Origin: Chromobotia macracanthus
Taxonomy: Eukaryota; Chordata; Actinopteri; Cypriniformes; Botiidae
Assembly (NCBI GenBank): GCA_036877525.1
Contig: JAZGTH010000014.1
Coordinates: 2,686,001 to 2,750,000 of the forward strand
Direction: 5' to 3'
Length of the DNA stretch: 64,000 nt
Part shown: piece by piece, positions 1 through 12,452 of the stretch
How positions within the stretch are numbered: position 1 is the first letter of the stretch
Layout: the number at the start of each line of letters is the position of its first letter
Made by a program: the position numbers and the translations under genes
The notes under the pieces: model-generated
The model's database searches: none
Seen by the model: the letters and a program-made list of their open reading frames with translations, nothing else
What the model was told of the DNA's origin: nothing

Positions 1-2730
1 GATTACGAGGGCACATGAATAAAAAATTTTGAATGATGTGCACAAATAAATAATTTACAATAAACCCTGCAATATTTCAAAAAATAAGGATAGTATATTT
101 TGATTTGCAAAAGAGTTTTTGCTCTTGTAAAAAAACAGTCAGCTGCTAAGCAAAACAGAAGTATATATCTGTAATAGAATTTCAGCATGCATTGAAAGTG
201 TAATCAATACCTCCCTCTGGACACAGTAAACATTACATAATCACCATAACCAATTTTCACTGTCTTAGTTAAGGCACTAACATAAAATGAATGGGCACTG
301 CACTGGTTTAAACGCTCCTTAGTGCCATATGGTGGACAAAAGCATGGTTAGTCTTTAAATGTTTACTACTCTTTCTCATTCATTAATATTTAGCACATCC
401 ACTCGATATGCTTTCCAAATGAGCTCAAGACAGTGTTTCAGCCAGAAAAAAAGCGGACGGCTACCTCTGAACAAAAGAGAAACGCAAAACAAAAAGAATT
501 TAAAAAGCTCCATTAAAACCAGATGGTAATGCATAAACTTTGTTTCATTGACATGATATAATCATAAAAAACAACATGCTTGGGTGAAACAGCTGTGCTG
601 ATCAATAAAAACAGCTTTGAACTTTCTTTACAGGGGCTTGGAAAACACTGACATTTTGACAGCTCGTTTCACAGCCTGAGGAAAGCAATGATTGTGGGTG
701 GCGAGTATAGAGAATGGATTTAAGTTGAGGGTACATGTACTGTAACGTACAAGAGATACAAGCGGCTGAACGCTTCACTAGCTACTGTGGGTGATTTGCT
801 GTTCTGCTGTTTGTTTCTGCTGATATGCTACATGGGGCTGCACTTATCTGTGTCTAGACCTAAATTAAACTACATATGCAACACAACACGCACTCATTAC
901 ATAAGTCTTAACTCGATGCATGAGCCGAAAAGGGTGTCAAACTAACAACCAAACAACTCAGGAACAATTAATAAATACCCCTGACTCCAGAGGTCTGCTA
1001 TAACCAGCATAAACATCACCCGGGTGTTCCTGTACTGTTATGTGATCTGTATTAAGTGCATTGTGCTTCACATGCTGTTGTAAGAAGTAGTATTAAAGTA
1101 TACATCCTGAGACATCTAATTGTCCTCGATCCTTTGATATAAAATGTCTTTATGTACCATGACTACATACTGTAATATTCAGAACTCAAGACAGGAACCT
1201 TCACAGAGGAACATGGTATTTATGGAAAACAATCGGGAAGTTGCATAATTTTTAAGATCACCCGGATGAGTAAATTGGCACATGACCAGCCAATGTCTAT
1301 CTCTATTGGTTGAACTTGACCCGCCCAGTCATGGTAAGGGAATGGTTTAAACTGGTTTGGAAACTTTCATAATATTTGCAATTCTGGCACTACTAGAAAG
1401 CCACTTTAAAGTCAATGCAGCAGAAAGCATACAGTTTATTTATAAATATGCTTTGGAAAAACTAAAATATGGCACAAAAAGCATACCAGCATTAGATGAG
1501 GACCTCAGGGGAATTTTTTTAAACCCCTCAACAGAACATTGTGACAATAAATGTATATGATAAAAAATAAGGTAGAAATATATATTTATAAGGAACAAAT
1601 TTAGTAGTTTTATCTCAGTTTGGTCAAACAGGCGTTTTGGACATATCTCCCCTGGTGTTACAGTGTGAAACACGGGGACCCCTCCCTCTGCAGGTCACAA
1701 TGTGACCCAGCCACAGAAACATCCGGTATCTGTCTCTAGTGAGCTGTCTCAAAAGCCTCCTAAATGAGGTAACACAGGAGGCAGTTGCGGTTTGCCTGCG
1801 TCTCTCCACAAGGTCACTCATCTCGCTGGGGCTCTGGGCTACTGTCAGGGGAGTCTGAGCAATCAGGTGTGAGGGAGAACAAATTCCCTTGACATTCAAT
1901 GCACACGTATACCCAAACCACTGCGGCCCTGGAGAGAGAATGAGTATGTGTGTATGTGTGTGTGTGTTTGTGGAGGGCTGTATGAGGTTCAGGCTCACAT
2001 GACTAGTTGAGGAACTGCAGAGAAGCAGCACTTATCTAATCATCGGAACTGCTGCAGGTTCGATTGCCTCCTACTTACGTAACAAAAAGGCTACAGTAAA
2101 ATGAAAAACACCCACTTGAAATTGCAAGAAACGGCAGTCTGCTGGAAACTCTGCCGGCGCATTTCACAAATCCTAAATCTGCGTTACTGACAATCTCAAG
2201 ACTACAATAAAAGATTATCTCTGTTATTAAATAAGCAATTTCACTCTCTTTCTATCACACTTACAATCAAACACATAGACCCAGACGCACACGCACAACA
2301 GCTCTAAAGAGAATGGATAAATCAATACATCATTTTGTCTCTTCATTCTGAGTCCACACGCGGCGGAGGCCGATGGAGACTCATTCCTGAATGGTGCAGT
2401 GGAAATTATTTGGCACACCAACTGACTGTCACTTGAAGTTATGATCTGGTAAACCAGAGTTAGTGAAGTTCTTAAGACGGGAATATACTGGTACTGCACC
2501 AAAACCAGCCCCAGGCATTTCACACAGCCTTCCATCAGCAGATCAGTGTGTCTCTATGTGATTTCCTTTAACATTTTACACCTCACATTTATTTATGATG
2601 TACTGAAAACAAAATTGCACCTTAGGAATCAGTCGTGATGGTTTACTCAACATCTAACAACCAACTACAGCAAACACCCAACCTGTCAAAGAAATGACTT
2701 TGACGTTATGAGCCAGGGGAACCTAAACTG
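1..2730. other. non-coding, nothing recognised apart from a TG run
   Basis: AT-rich sequence with only chance ORFs (up to 135 codons at 1624-2031 on the minus strand, which contains the TG microsatellite). No repeat family of the window is seen here. Confidence 0.6.
1942..1972. repeat. (TG)n microsatellite
   Basis: An imperfect GT run with TATG interruptions. Confidence 0.8.
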
Positions 2731-2805
2731 AGCTAACAATGTTAGGTTGCAAGAACATTTCCCTAACATTTCCATTAAGTAACCAAAACGTTTTAAATGA
2801 TTTTA
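2731..2805 (+). mobile_element. AACGTT-type MITE, 5' fragment (copy 1)
   Basis: Only the left end remains: AGCTAACAATGTTAGGTTG followed by the AAGAACATTTCCCTAACATTTCC-type interior and the word ATTAAGTAAC. Similarity fades after about 2805. Orientation is the one in which the AATTTTAGGTTG end comes first, here called forward. Confidence 0.75.
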
Positions 2806-3454
2806 AATGTGATAAAATTACAACCTAATTTCCAGATAAAGTTCTCTCTAATTGGTCTGGTCATTTGAGAATAGAGTTGCATTGTGTTCCAGAAGATATT
2901 GCTTTTACCAATAAGGTGGTCTCATTAACTGCTTGCACCTGTGTGATATTGAGTTAAACTAACTTAAAGTTCTCACAAACATCAGAAATACCGGGGGAAA
3001 CTAATCAACGTCACGTCAAAGAGACAGACACAATAAACTACCTGTGGGAGAATAATGCATTTCAGAAGGTAAAAAAAGTAAATGCCGTAGATAAATTTAT
3101 GACCTCTGAGTAAACCATGATAAATTTCTGCCTGAATGGAGGGGAAAATGACAGAGGGATTGTGGGTCGGCAGACACAAGCGGTTGGTGACATCGCCTTT
3201 CTCAATATTTATAACAGTTTTTGGATGCAGCGAGGTTTTAAAATCGTTGCTTTTTTGACAAGCAAGGCGACTGAGAAATCTGTTTGTGTCCAAGTGCTGT
3301 CAATTGAGTTGCACTTACATTTCGTTTAACCTTAAAAAAAGTACACAGGAAAGTACACATCCTTACACTAAAGAACAGAAACAATCCACAACACCAATCA
3401 AAGCAGCTGAAATTGCTGTGTGTAATTTCTGTCCCGCTTGCGGCACCAAAGTGA

Positions 3455-3719
3455 GCGTTCTCTAAAAGTTCTCTCAAAGTTATCTAAAAACATTCTAGCA
3501 GTAAAATTAGTAAAACTATGATTTATAATGTTAAACATATCATATTAAAAACGTTATTCTTAAGTAGCTACTGGAAAATCTTAAAAACGTTACAAAACTG
3601 TTTCTATAACCAAGCAATGTTATGCAATGTTATTGCTATTGACATGAATACATTTTTAATGGTTTTATTACTTGGAAACAATAGGGAAACGTTCTTACAA
3701 CCTAAAATTGTTAGCTGGG
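3455..3719 (-). mobile_element. AACGTT-type MITE, near full length (copy 2)
   Basis: Reverse orientation. The outer 20-30 bases of the left end are lost; the interior is continuous and ends in CCTAAAATTGTTAGCTGGG, followed by TA. The terminal ORF at 3518-3745 is only a translation of the repeat. Confidence 0.85.
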
Positions 3720-4521
3720 TACGGGTTAGGCCAACTCCAGTATAAATTCAGCATCTTAAGGTGACTTCAGGGGACCCAACACTGTGTAGAGATGACGTGT
3801 AAGGACTTCACATGCTCAATATTCTGCCTAAATGCATTTACAGTATTAACCAACTGCATAATCAGTACTGCATCTTACACTTTTGGCAATGTACAACAGC
3901 TTTGAAAGAATATGTTTTGTGAGAAGTGCTATACCAAAAATGCCTATAAATAAAATTACAGTCATTATCCTTTACCAACCCAATGGAGAAAGGTTTACAT
4001 GGTGCAGCTGAATACAAACACGCTAAACAAGCTTTTCTTCAAACCCAAATGTGATGCCTGCTGTGTATCTCCAAGCAAAGACAGCCATCTCTGCTTTTGC
4101 CCCATTAGCTTGTTCAGTGCACCTCTGATGAGTGAGAAACAAGCCAGCGTTCGCCTCTGTTTTGTGCAAGATAAATAGATCTGAAAGCATTTCGAAGAAT
4201 TCTGTCAAGCACTGAGTGGAATCCTTCATGTGAGTCCCCAAGGGCCTGACAAAGCCTCATAAGCCCATAATGATGTGATTAAACTAATTATTCACATCAC
4301 CATTATCACAGAAGCCCATTCTGTGTGTATCTGCACCAGGTCAAGAGCAGGTGATGATTTAAATGCAGATGGGTAATACAAACAGGCTCTCATGTGAAAG
4401 GACACAAGGGCTGACACAAGGGCCCATGTTGCTTTTATTAGACAATTTTAATGTTTAGCTACTGTATGTTATTCAGTGTTATTATTGTCTTTCTCCCTTT
4501 TGCTACAACTGCTCAGTGTGC

Positions 4522-4522
<1 letters not shown>

Positions 4523-4586
<64 letters not shown>

Positions 4587-4587
4587 G
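4523..4587. repeat. (TA)n(CA)n compound microsatellite
   Basis: About 42 bases of TA pass directly into about 23 bases of CA. It replaces the left part of MITE copy 3. Chance ORFs on both strands read IYIYIY from it. Confidence 0.95.
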
Positions 4588-4625
4588 AGGGTACATATAC
4601 AATATATAATATTAAAAAATTCTCT

Positions 4626-4720
4626 ATTAATAACATTACTGCAGAAATGTTCTTAATAACTTTGAGAAAACATTTAAAGAAAGTTAGCCAATGTTGGGAG
4701 AACATTTCTTGTTAGCTGGG
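4626..4720 (+). mobile_element. AACGTT-type MITE, right-end fragment fused to a microsatellite (copy 3)
   Basis: Only the right third remains, from the TAACATTACTGCAG word to the exact terminal TGTTAGCTGGG. Upstream, where the rest of the element would be, there is a TA/CA microsatellite at 4523-4587 and an AT-rich link. Confidence 0.8.
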
Positions 4721-5144
4721 AAGACAAAGGGAAGAAAACTACAAACATTCATCTTTTTTAACTTGATAAAGGTTAGCAAAGTTAAGTTTACAGCTGTAGC
4801 AAACTTATTTGCAAACACACAGGCAGGGATAAACCTTTGCTGAGTTTTCTGTGTGGTCCCATAGAAATGACCTGCAGTTTGAGCCTATAGTTTGTGGCTC
4901 AGTCTGAACACACTGATTGTATATGAGAGAGGTCACATCCCCTCTGCGTTTCCTTCTGAGGGAGCATAGCTACAGAAGCGCTTGAATTACATCCAGCAAA
5001 GTAATTAGTAAGACATTCAAAAGACTGAATTAAACATCTTTAAAAAAGTCTCTGTACTGTTAAATAATTACGGAGGCACATTGAGAAAAATATTCATAAC
5101 CTCTGCTATAAAATTTGCATAATGTCGTGTTCCTTTTCTTAACA

Positions 5145-5345
5145 GTTCCTTCATGATGTTATTTTGGAAGTTCTAGGAACGTTCAAAACGTCTATTTTTT
5201 AAGCGTTGTATTAATGTTATTGCTTATATAAGAATGTTATTCAGCCTTCATTTTTTTACATTCTGTAACATTTATATGTTCCACAAATTACTTAAGAATA
5301 ACGTTTTGATCTATATGACATCTAGGAAAGTTCACTGTTAGCTGG
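5145..5345 (+). mobile_element. AACGTT-type MITE, internally deleted (copy 4)
   Basis: Forward orientation. The left terminus is missing. The interior from TGTTATTTTGGAAGTTC to AAGAATAACGTTTTGAT is intact, then about 80 bases are deleted and the copy closes with CACTGTTAGCTGG. Confidence 0.8.
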
Positions 5346-5789
5346 TTAGCCTCCATGAGAAGTAGCCACCAGATGGACCTTTCTTTATTTCCTTATTACT
5401 TCAATGATCTCTGTCAATCAGGAGGAATTACTGAACGCGTTATTAATCTAAAAATAAGAGGCACTGGCATCATACACGCATCATTAAAGGACAGTTTGGT
5501 TTTACAGACACGCCCATTAACAGAGTTAACTGGGATATAATGTCTGTCTCGTCAGTTTTCAATGGCTGACTGCAGTACTGAGCCATTAAGCATCGTGTTT
5601 AAGTGAAATCTTTGTATAAGATCCTCACCCACCAAAGAACAACACAAAGGACCAATAAAAAACCATTTGCATGAGGCAGATTGACCCAGAATAGACTCAC
5701 GGTTTGAATAAATACACGATAAATTGCATCAGAGGATAGAACCATTAAGACCTATTTGCCTGGAAATTTTGACAGCTGTTGCATGCAAT

Positions 5790-5945
5790 GACAATGAAAG
5801 TGGACATAATGTCTCAATTTCATTCTTTTTCTGAAGGATATTCTTTAAAAAATTCCCTTTTGTGCTCTACAGAAGAAAGAAAATGATACGAGTTTGTAAT
5901 GACATAACAGTGAGTAAATGACAACAGTTTTGGGTAAGTGAGTTC
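5790..5945 (-). repeat. common fish repeat of the 'TTTACTCACCCTCATG' type
   Basis: Read on the minus strand the block gives CACTTACCCAAAACTGTTGT, CATTTACTCACTGTTATG and TTTCTTTCTTCTGTAGAGCA, in the order of a very common teleost dispersed repeat. The assignment rests on recall, not on a second complete copy in the window. Confidence 0.55.
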
Positions 5946-7261
5946 TTAAAGGAAATTACCACATCTACTCTGAAATATGTAAATGCAAGTGTTCTGAAGC
6001 CAAATCTGGTTTGCTGTAGGGGTATCTATTGGGGTGACATGAATGAGTTTGGTGGGAAGGTAATACTGTGGGTAACTGCTAACATGAGAAATGAGGAAGG
6101 AACGGACGAGAGCATTTTCAAGATGTCTTTCTGCCCAAGGCATCAGTAAGTGCCGAAAGTGACTTCTGTGAGAGCGACTTAATTGTTCGTTTCCCTGTAA
6201 AAGAGAGATTTTCACATTGAAAAATGGCTCATTTGTACATCCTCTTTACCTCAGGAAGGAACTGTTCCTTTTTGTTCTTTAGCACATTTAAAACCTACAG
6301 TTCTTGTCGATGTTATGTATTATCACTGAATTAATGGTGCCTAATTGGTACATCTCAAAAACTGACGTCAAAACAATATGAGAGCTCATAATGACGTGAC
6401 TGTCAATAGTCAGTGAAAGATCGAACAAAGAAATCAAGGAATGAGGGAGATGAAAGTGAGATCATCTCGGCCACAGTACATTACAGTTGTGTAACAGTTG
6501 GTAGCTGGGTAGGCCAGTCATAAGATAGCACAGATTGTGTGAATAAGTTGACGACAACCTTGAAACAAGCCCATTGTCACAGTATGATGTTCCATCTGTG
6601 CAATCAAACTTAATCAGATTCAGAACAATAGTTAATAATCAGGGTAATATCTTCATCTTCACTATTTGTGAGAGCCTAATAAAAATATCTCCTCACGTCT
6701 ACAGCTCATGAAGCAAAAGTACATCATCACAGTGTGAGATTTAATCACATGGCAGTCAATCACAACTGCTGACAGGATGAGACGACTGCAGCAAATCGTT
6801 ATTTTCATTATCTCAAGACGTCCTCATGGAGGCATATTAACCACAGGCCCAGATTGTGGTTGATTTATTGCATTCTACATACAGAGCAGAACCGCATTTC
6901 ATGCACTGCATACATTAGGGACACACATTATCACTGTACCAAAATAAACATACACAAATAAACATCATCATGCTGTATCCACAAAAGAAGTGATATAATT
7001 GAAAGAGAACATGAGGCTGCAGGCCAGAGCTGTTGTTTTAACCTAGAAAACTGAGCAGGCCAAACATTTTAAATGAACGATGCAGATATATGGCATGTGA
7101 CAGATACAGCGGGGGAAACAAACGAACATGAACAAAAACATGTTCAACACGCTTCAGATGAGCAGCCATTAAAATCAAGAAAGCTGTCTACACTGCAAGC
7201 AGCTCAAAGTTTAACGATTTGTGTATTATAGTGGAAGCTGTGTAGGCCATGACTTGCATGT
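5946..7261. other. non-coding, nothing recognised
   Basis: No repeat from the families described, no plausible exon and no CpG cluster. Confidence 0.55.
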
Positions 7262-7306
7262 GCATTTATTCATTTACTAGACACTATTATCCAGCGACTT
7301 ATGAAC
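7262..7306 (-). mobile_element. degenerate SINE 3' tail fragment
   Basis: GCATTTATTCATTTACTAGA then CACTATTATCCAGCGACTTA resembles the same SINE tail in reverse orientation, with several differences. Confidence 0.45.
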
Positions 7307-7344
7307 GAGAAACCGTTAAACAATTTGCCATAAAGTAAACAAGC

Positions 7345-7446
7345 ACACACACATACATAAATGTGTGTGTTATATATATATATATATATACATATATAGT
7401 ATATATGTATGCATAGGTGTGTATCTCTTTAGAGAGAGAGAGAGAA
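7345..7446. repeat. compound CA / TG / TA / GA microsatellite
   Basis: CA repeats, a TG run, a TA run with CATATA interruptions and finally an AG run at 7431-7445 follow one another. Confidence 0.85.
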
Positions 7447-8046
7447 TCTGCATCTCTGCTTGGTTTTCTGTTGTATAAGAATAGCCCTTTTCTACCTGTT
7501 CATTCAGGCCTCAAAAGTGTACCGTTTTATCACACAGATTGTTTTAGACAATGGCATTTTCGGTTTAATCAGTTCCACAGAGAGCTGAGCTCTTTAGCTT
7601 CAAATGTCTTTAAATACAATGGCTACAGACTGCAGAAATCAGAGGTAATGATTCTCCTGGGGTTCACAACACAAAACAGATCCATCGCTGCCTAACTACC
7701 TTCATTACAGCCAACCAGACAACGCTGAAGACTGGGAATATACAACTATTTACTGCTTATATGGAGTCAGAAATAATAGGACCATTTAAATAAACAACGC
7801 TCCCCCATACTGACTGTAAATGTCTTGATTGTATTCAGAGTATAATAGCTTCTAGATTATTATGCACAGCAGGTCGAGAGCTCGATTTAAAGAAACTGGA
7901 TTTTTTCCTAATTTTTCTCTTGCTTTCTCTTTGATTTTCAGGTTCGATTTAAAGAAATGATCACATGCAGAACATATTGTTACTGACATTTCACTACGGT
8001 TTGAGGAAACACAAGAAAACACAAGAAAATTAAAATATTTGTATCC

Positions 8047-8082
8047 ATTTTATCCGGGTCTGACATTTAACCCGGATAAAAT
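8047..8082. repeat. perfect 13-bp inverted repeat
   Basis: ATTTTATCCGGGT and ACCCGGATAAAAT are separated by ten bases. No run of T follows that would suggest a terminator, and none is expected in this genome type. Confidence 0.9.
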
Positions 8083-9044
8083 CCAGGCCTGATATTTTGT
8101 GCTCATTTTTTTCCCTTTGACATTACTATCCACATTCTTCAATGCCAAGAATCAGAGATTATTTTACATCGTTTTGGAAAAAGTTCCCGAAAAAATTTTT
8201 CTCTTGACCACAATCCAAACTCCATAAATATAGCTGTACAAAATCCAATGCAGAGGAAGGACAATAGTAAACAGTAAGCAAAAGATGGTACGATATCTTT
8301 TCTGTATATTGCCATACACTACACATTAACAATATCATATTGTATCAGCAGATACCTGCTAATTCCCACCCACTGTGTATAAAACGTCTCCACCACAACA
8401 TTGAAGATTCACAAGTTATGAAGTTCAGCTCAAAGTTACATCCAGTTATATAAATATGACGCAATACTTGCTGTAAAACCTCTTCAGATGTGAAAGAATT
8501 TTATTGAGATTTGTCCTTGAGGAGAATTGGTGATAATTAGAGCTGTCTGACTTATGTGCCAATACAATCTTTATACTGTATCCACCACAGATGTTCCTAA
8601 CAAGACAGACCACTGACACACACACCTAATTAAAGCTATAAATACCTGTACAATGCAGAGCGTATACTTAACAGAGATAGACAAAATGACATGTACATTA
8701 TATAACTGCAATATGAGTGAATGCAACTGCAATGTAAGGTCTATGTTAATCCAAAACCTAGTGAGCTGCATTGCTATCCATACTACATACTAGCCACCTT
8801 TTAGGGCAGCATCCTGACAGTAATGAAACATTATACTATAATAAATACAACACAAAGTTTGGGTAAAAACATCAGTTTTTACTTTTTAGTTGAAGTCATT
8901 TTGAATTGTTTTCATTCAGCTTGTCGCAATGCATTATGGGATTTCCATAAGGGAAAGAATACCCTTATTATACCCTTATTAAAATTAACTTGATTAACTT
9001 GAAAATGTACTTTAAAAATGATTATCATTTGCATAACCACAGTT

Positions 9045-9175
9045 TTACTAGAAATACTATGGTTAAACTATAGTTGCTGTAGCAAAAGCATGGTTATTTG
9101 TGGTTACCATGGTTTAACTATAGTAAATATGTTTATGTGGTATAAACTGTAATAAAACCATGGTTAATTTTCAGC
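9045..9175. repeat. ACCATGGTT / TTAACTATAGT palindromic repeat
   Basis: TATGGTTAAACTATAG, ACCATGGTTTAACTATAGT and AAACCATGGTTAATTTT alternate on both strands, giving several overlapping inverted repeats. A similar short stretch occurs near 29933-29995. It resembles a common fish MITE; borders are approximate. Confidence 0.5.
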
Positions 9176-9429
9176 TGACTTTGGTCAAAACATTATATCT
9201 TGGCAGTAAAATTAAGTGATTTGAGTGAACAGCCTTTTCACTGTGCATGCCAATGGCCCTATGCTATCTTTCTAGACAGCTGACTAAGTTTTGGGACACA
9301 GCACGCATGACCACCCCTCCCAGTATTGATTTATATATTGAACCAGTGATACATCTCACAGGCCCCTAAAGGCTCATCTGTGTGCTCTAGACAATACAGC
9401 CCTAATAGTAATTTCCTGGAAAATGGCAT

Positions 9430-9800
9430 TTGGGGAGCTGTGATGTATGTGGCGGATTGCCTGTATTGGCTGTTCTGTCACGGTTCCGGCTGTATCTGCT
9501 GCACAGAACCAGATGCAGCTGCAGGGCACTGACACGCATGGATCACAGGAGCCGAAGAGAGCTACAGCCTCATTACAGTGTCCACAGCTAAGTGGGTCAG
9601 TGTGCAGCTCGGCAACACGTGCCATGACTTTGCATATCACCTGCTGGCCCGGCTGCTGACAGGGGGGCCTGTGGGTTCTGTCAGGTGTGAAATGTCGGTG
9701 GGTGTACAGGCATGTCAGAACGAGCGTAGTGTGCAGTGGCATTGTGATTTTAAATGCAGAACGATAGGGATGAGATGATGAATGCGGAAGTAACACGAGG
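9430..9800. other. G+C-richer single-copy-looking stretch
   Basis: Composition rises and ORFs of 66-140 codons overlap on both strands, but none has splice-site support or a recognised product. It carries no repeat described here and could be a regulatory element. Confidence 0.3.
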
Positions 9801-10231
9801 GCAATCGGCTGTGCTCATTGACTGCGGTAATGCTGTAGGTGTGCTGAACATGTTTGTTGTTTTTGTGCAGCTTTGGAAAGACATGAGGGCGACCAAATGA
9901 TGGAAAAATGGTGATCTTTTTAAATCACTATACACAGGCAGAATTAGATTAATATTAATATTTCGGTAATTAACATAAATCTGCTCTTTTGAGATCAGGT
10001 CCTTGACTAGCCTTTGTTCAGATCTGCTAAGGAATACCACAATAATAACTTACAGAAGTTTCACAATTTAATTAAAACACACTAATATCTAATCAAAATG
10101 CAGAAATGTGGAGCAGTGTAGTTTAATTAAAAATACAGAATGTTTCCAAGTAAAATCAAACCCACTCTTTACTACAGATGGTATGTACCACCTTTAATAA
10201 ACATCAAATATGAGAAACAACATTCTGGAAC

Positions 10232-10507
10232 ACAGCTAACAGGGAATATTCTCAGAACATTGGCAAATGTTCTCTATAAGTTAGCAAAGTTCTTGCAGTA
10301 ATGTTAGTAGAACTTTTTTATTGTTGTATATCAATAAACGTAATTCTTAAGTTGTTAGTGGAACATTTTAAAAACGTTACAGAATTAATTACAGGATAGT
10401 GTTTGTACAACCAAGCAATCACGTTAATAAAACATCTAAAAAAACTAGATGGTTTGAATGCTGTTACTTAACAGAAACATTCTAACAACCTAAAACTGTT
10501 AGCTGGG
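10232..10507 (-). mobile_element. AACGTT-type MITE, full length (copy 5)
   Basis: Both ends are present: ACAGCTAACAGGGAATATTC at the left and CTAAAACTGTTAGCTGGG at the right. The 276-bp length is close to the family's typical 280-300 bp. One short interior stretch, normally TTTTGAACGTTCCTAGAAC, is shortened. Confidence 0.88.
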
Positions 10508-11009
10508 AATGATTTCTCACATAAACATGGACAGAACAACCAAAATACCCTAGCGTGGAAAATATAAAGCTCAATGAAGCAGTGTTGTTGTGCTGGACCA
10601 AAGAAAAACGTTGTAACATTGAGCCATGCATACTACAAATGCATACCGTATCTTCAAGACTGCAGCATATGCAGTGTGTGTCTGAGAGTTGTAATCCTTT
10701 ATCAAATGCTCTCCCAGGTCCCTGTTCACATTATCCTGGAGTGTGCATGCATGCAGCTGCATAGCAGAGCAACAGTCTACACAGCTAGATTATTTGCATA
10801 TGCCTTCCTGCCTGGTCTACCGCTTAATCGACCATTTAATCAATTCATATCATACAGCTGCGGAGGCTGTCTTTCAAATCTCCACACACGTTCCACACAC
10901 CTGTGCTAATAATCTGCTTTCAACACACACTGTCTGTTTCTGCTCTGTGACATTTACTTGCCTTTCAAACTATGCGTTTGCATACATCCGCACACTATTG
11001 AAGGAGGCG

Positions 11010-11085
11010 TGGCTTTGGAGAGCGCTCTGAAGGGAGGGTTGGACCTTATGCTTTTAAAGCTAGCTTGCTCTCTGAAATTGCCTGA
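11010..11085. repeat. AAAGCTAGCTTGC dispersed repeat, copy A
   Basis: GAAGGGAGGGTTGGACCTTA followed by AAAGCTAGCTTGCTCTC is shared with 45258-45330 in the same orientation and with 61333-61440 inverted. The flanking GGAGGCGTGGCTTTGGAGAG may be part of it. Confidence 0.6.
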
Positions 11086-11486
11086 AACTGACTACCTGAC
11101 AACCTGACTTTTCCAGCCAAGACTGGAAGGAGGCTGATTTTGTCCAAATCACTTTACTGAAGAGAAAGCGTTTGTAGAAGAGCCTAGTGCAACTTCTCAC
11201 ACCAGGCTGACACCAGACTGATGAGGACCATCAACACTCAGTGGGGAGGTGTGGTCTCCCATCGCTTCTATGCTGCTCACTCCTCTCTCCACACGTCCTC
11301 AAAACAAGCAGCCAAGCCTGGAAGACACGTCCACAAAGAGCTGCCCATAAAAACGGTCCTTTTTTGGGCAATATTTCAGCTAGACGTTTAAGAACAGCAG
11401 GCCAAATCATTCCACACATTTAAGATTAAGAAGTTTAATGTCTTGGCTGGGAAATCTTAAGACAATTGATCCAAAGACAGTGGCTA

Positions 11487-11786
11487 CCCAGCTAACAATT
11501 TTAGGTTGTAAGAACGTTTCCCCAATGTTTCAATAACAATAAAAATGTTAACGTTCAGAATGTCCAGTTTTATAGACGTTGTATTAACATAATTCCTTAG
11601 TTAAGAATGTTATTCAAAGTTTTTTTTAATTCTGTAACATTTTCAAAAACGTTCCACTAACAACTTAATTAATGTTTAATGTCTGATTAATGTTTTCCAC
11701 TAACATTACTGCAAGAACTTTTTCATAACTTTAAGCAATCTTTTAGAGAACATTAGCCAACATTCTGAGAACGTTTTCTCCCAGCT
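11487..11786 (+). mobile_element. AACGTT-type MITE, full length (copy 6)
   Basis: The left end CCCAGCTAACAATTTTAGG is exact and preceded by TA. The right end is altered: after CTGAGAACGTTTTC the expected TGTTAGCTGGG is replaced by TCCCAGCT. Confidence 0.88.
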
Positions 11787-12272
11787 CTTTGCACCAAAAC
11801 TGCATACAACAACCTTTTTTCTCTACACATAAAACGGTAAAGAAAAAATGTTTTCTGCCATTAAAGGCAATTGCTTTAGGAGCAGCATGTTTAGAAAGAG
11901 AGTGTAAAGCCCTGTTGTAATTTTAGGATAGATTTCTACAGTAATTTACTTCCTGAAGTAGCAGGGTGTAATTGCTTTGTCTGTACTGTATACATAACAC
12001 ATTTCAGCACAACTGAATGCATGAGTCAATGAGAGCAGCGAGACTCATGCTGATAAACATGGCTGGTAAGCAGTATACAAGGGGTCAGGCTTTGAGGGTA
12101 ATATGGTCCAGTTAGTCTGTGCTGACCCGAAATCTTTCTTCATTGATCGCCGTTCAAAAGTAGCACTGTACTGTGCCAAACACATTAAATACAAAATAAT
12201 ATATTTCAACAGAAATGAAACATAATTAAGTACAAATGGGAAGTATTCTTTTGTATTATCGCAGATATCCAT

Positions 12273-12452
12273 ACTGTAAAAAAAAATTTTGCTGCCTTAA
12301 ATGTTTAAGTTTAATCAACTTGGCTATACAAATCATTTCAACATAAAAGTGTAAATCCTGGTATAACTTAAAAAAAATAGGTTAAGCAAATTTTGAACCA
12401 TTTCTTAAAAGTTACAGCAACTCAAGATAACAAAAAGTATTTTTTTTACAGT
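12273..12452. mobile_element. short MITE with ACTGTAAAAA inverted ends
   Basis: A 180-bp unit begins ACTGTAAAAAAAAATTTTG and ends TATTTTTTTTACAGT, a clear terminal inverted repeat. The interior (AAGTTTAATCAACTTGGCT near 12310) has the form of a fish family I have seen widely, but I cannot name it. No coding potential. Confidence 0.7.

Noticed and set aside
1624..2031. 135-codon minus-strand ORF
   Set aside because: It includes a THTHTH run from the TG microsatellite and no domain.
6480..6520. GTAGCTGGGTAGG as another MITE end
   Set aside because: Only about nine bases match and no interior of the element lies beside it.
9374..9796. 140-codon minus-strand ORF with overlapping plus-strand ORFs
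   Set aside because: Several frames are open at once because the stretch is stop-poor; none has splice or homology support.
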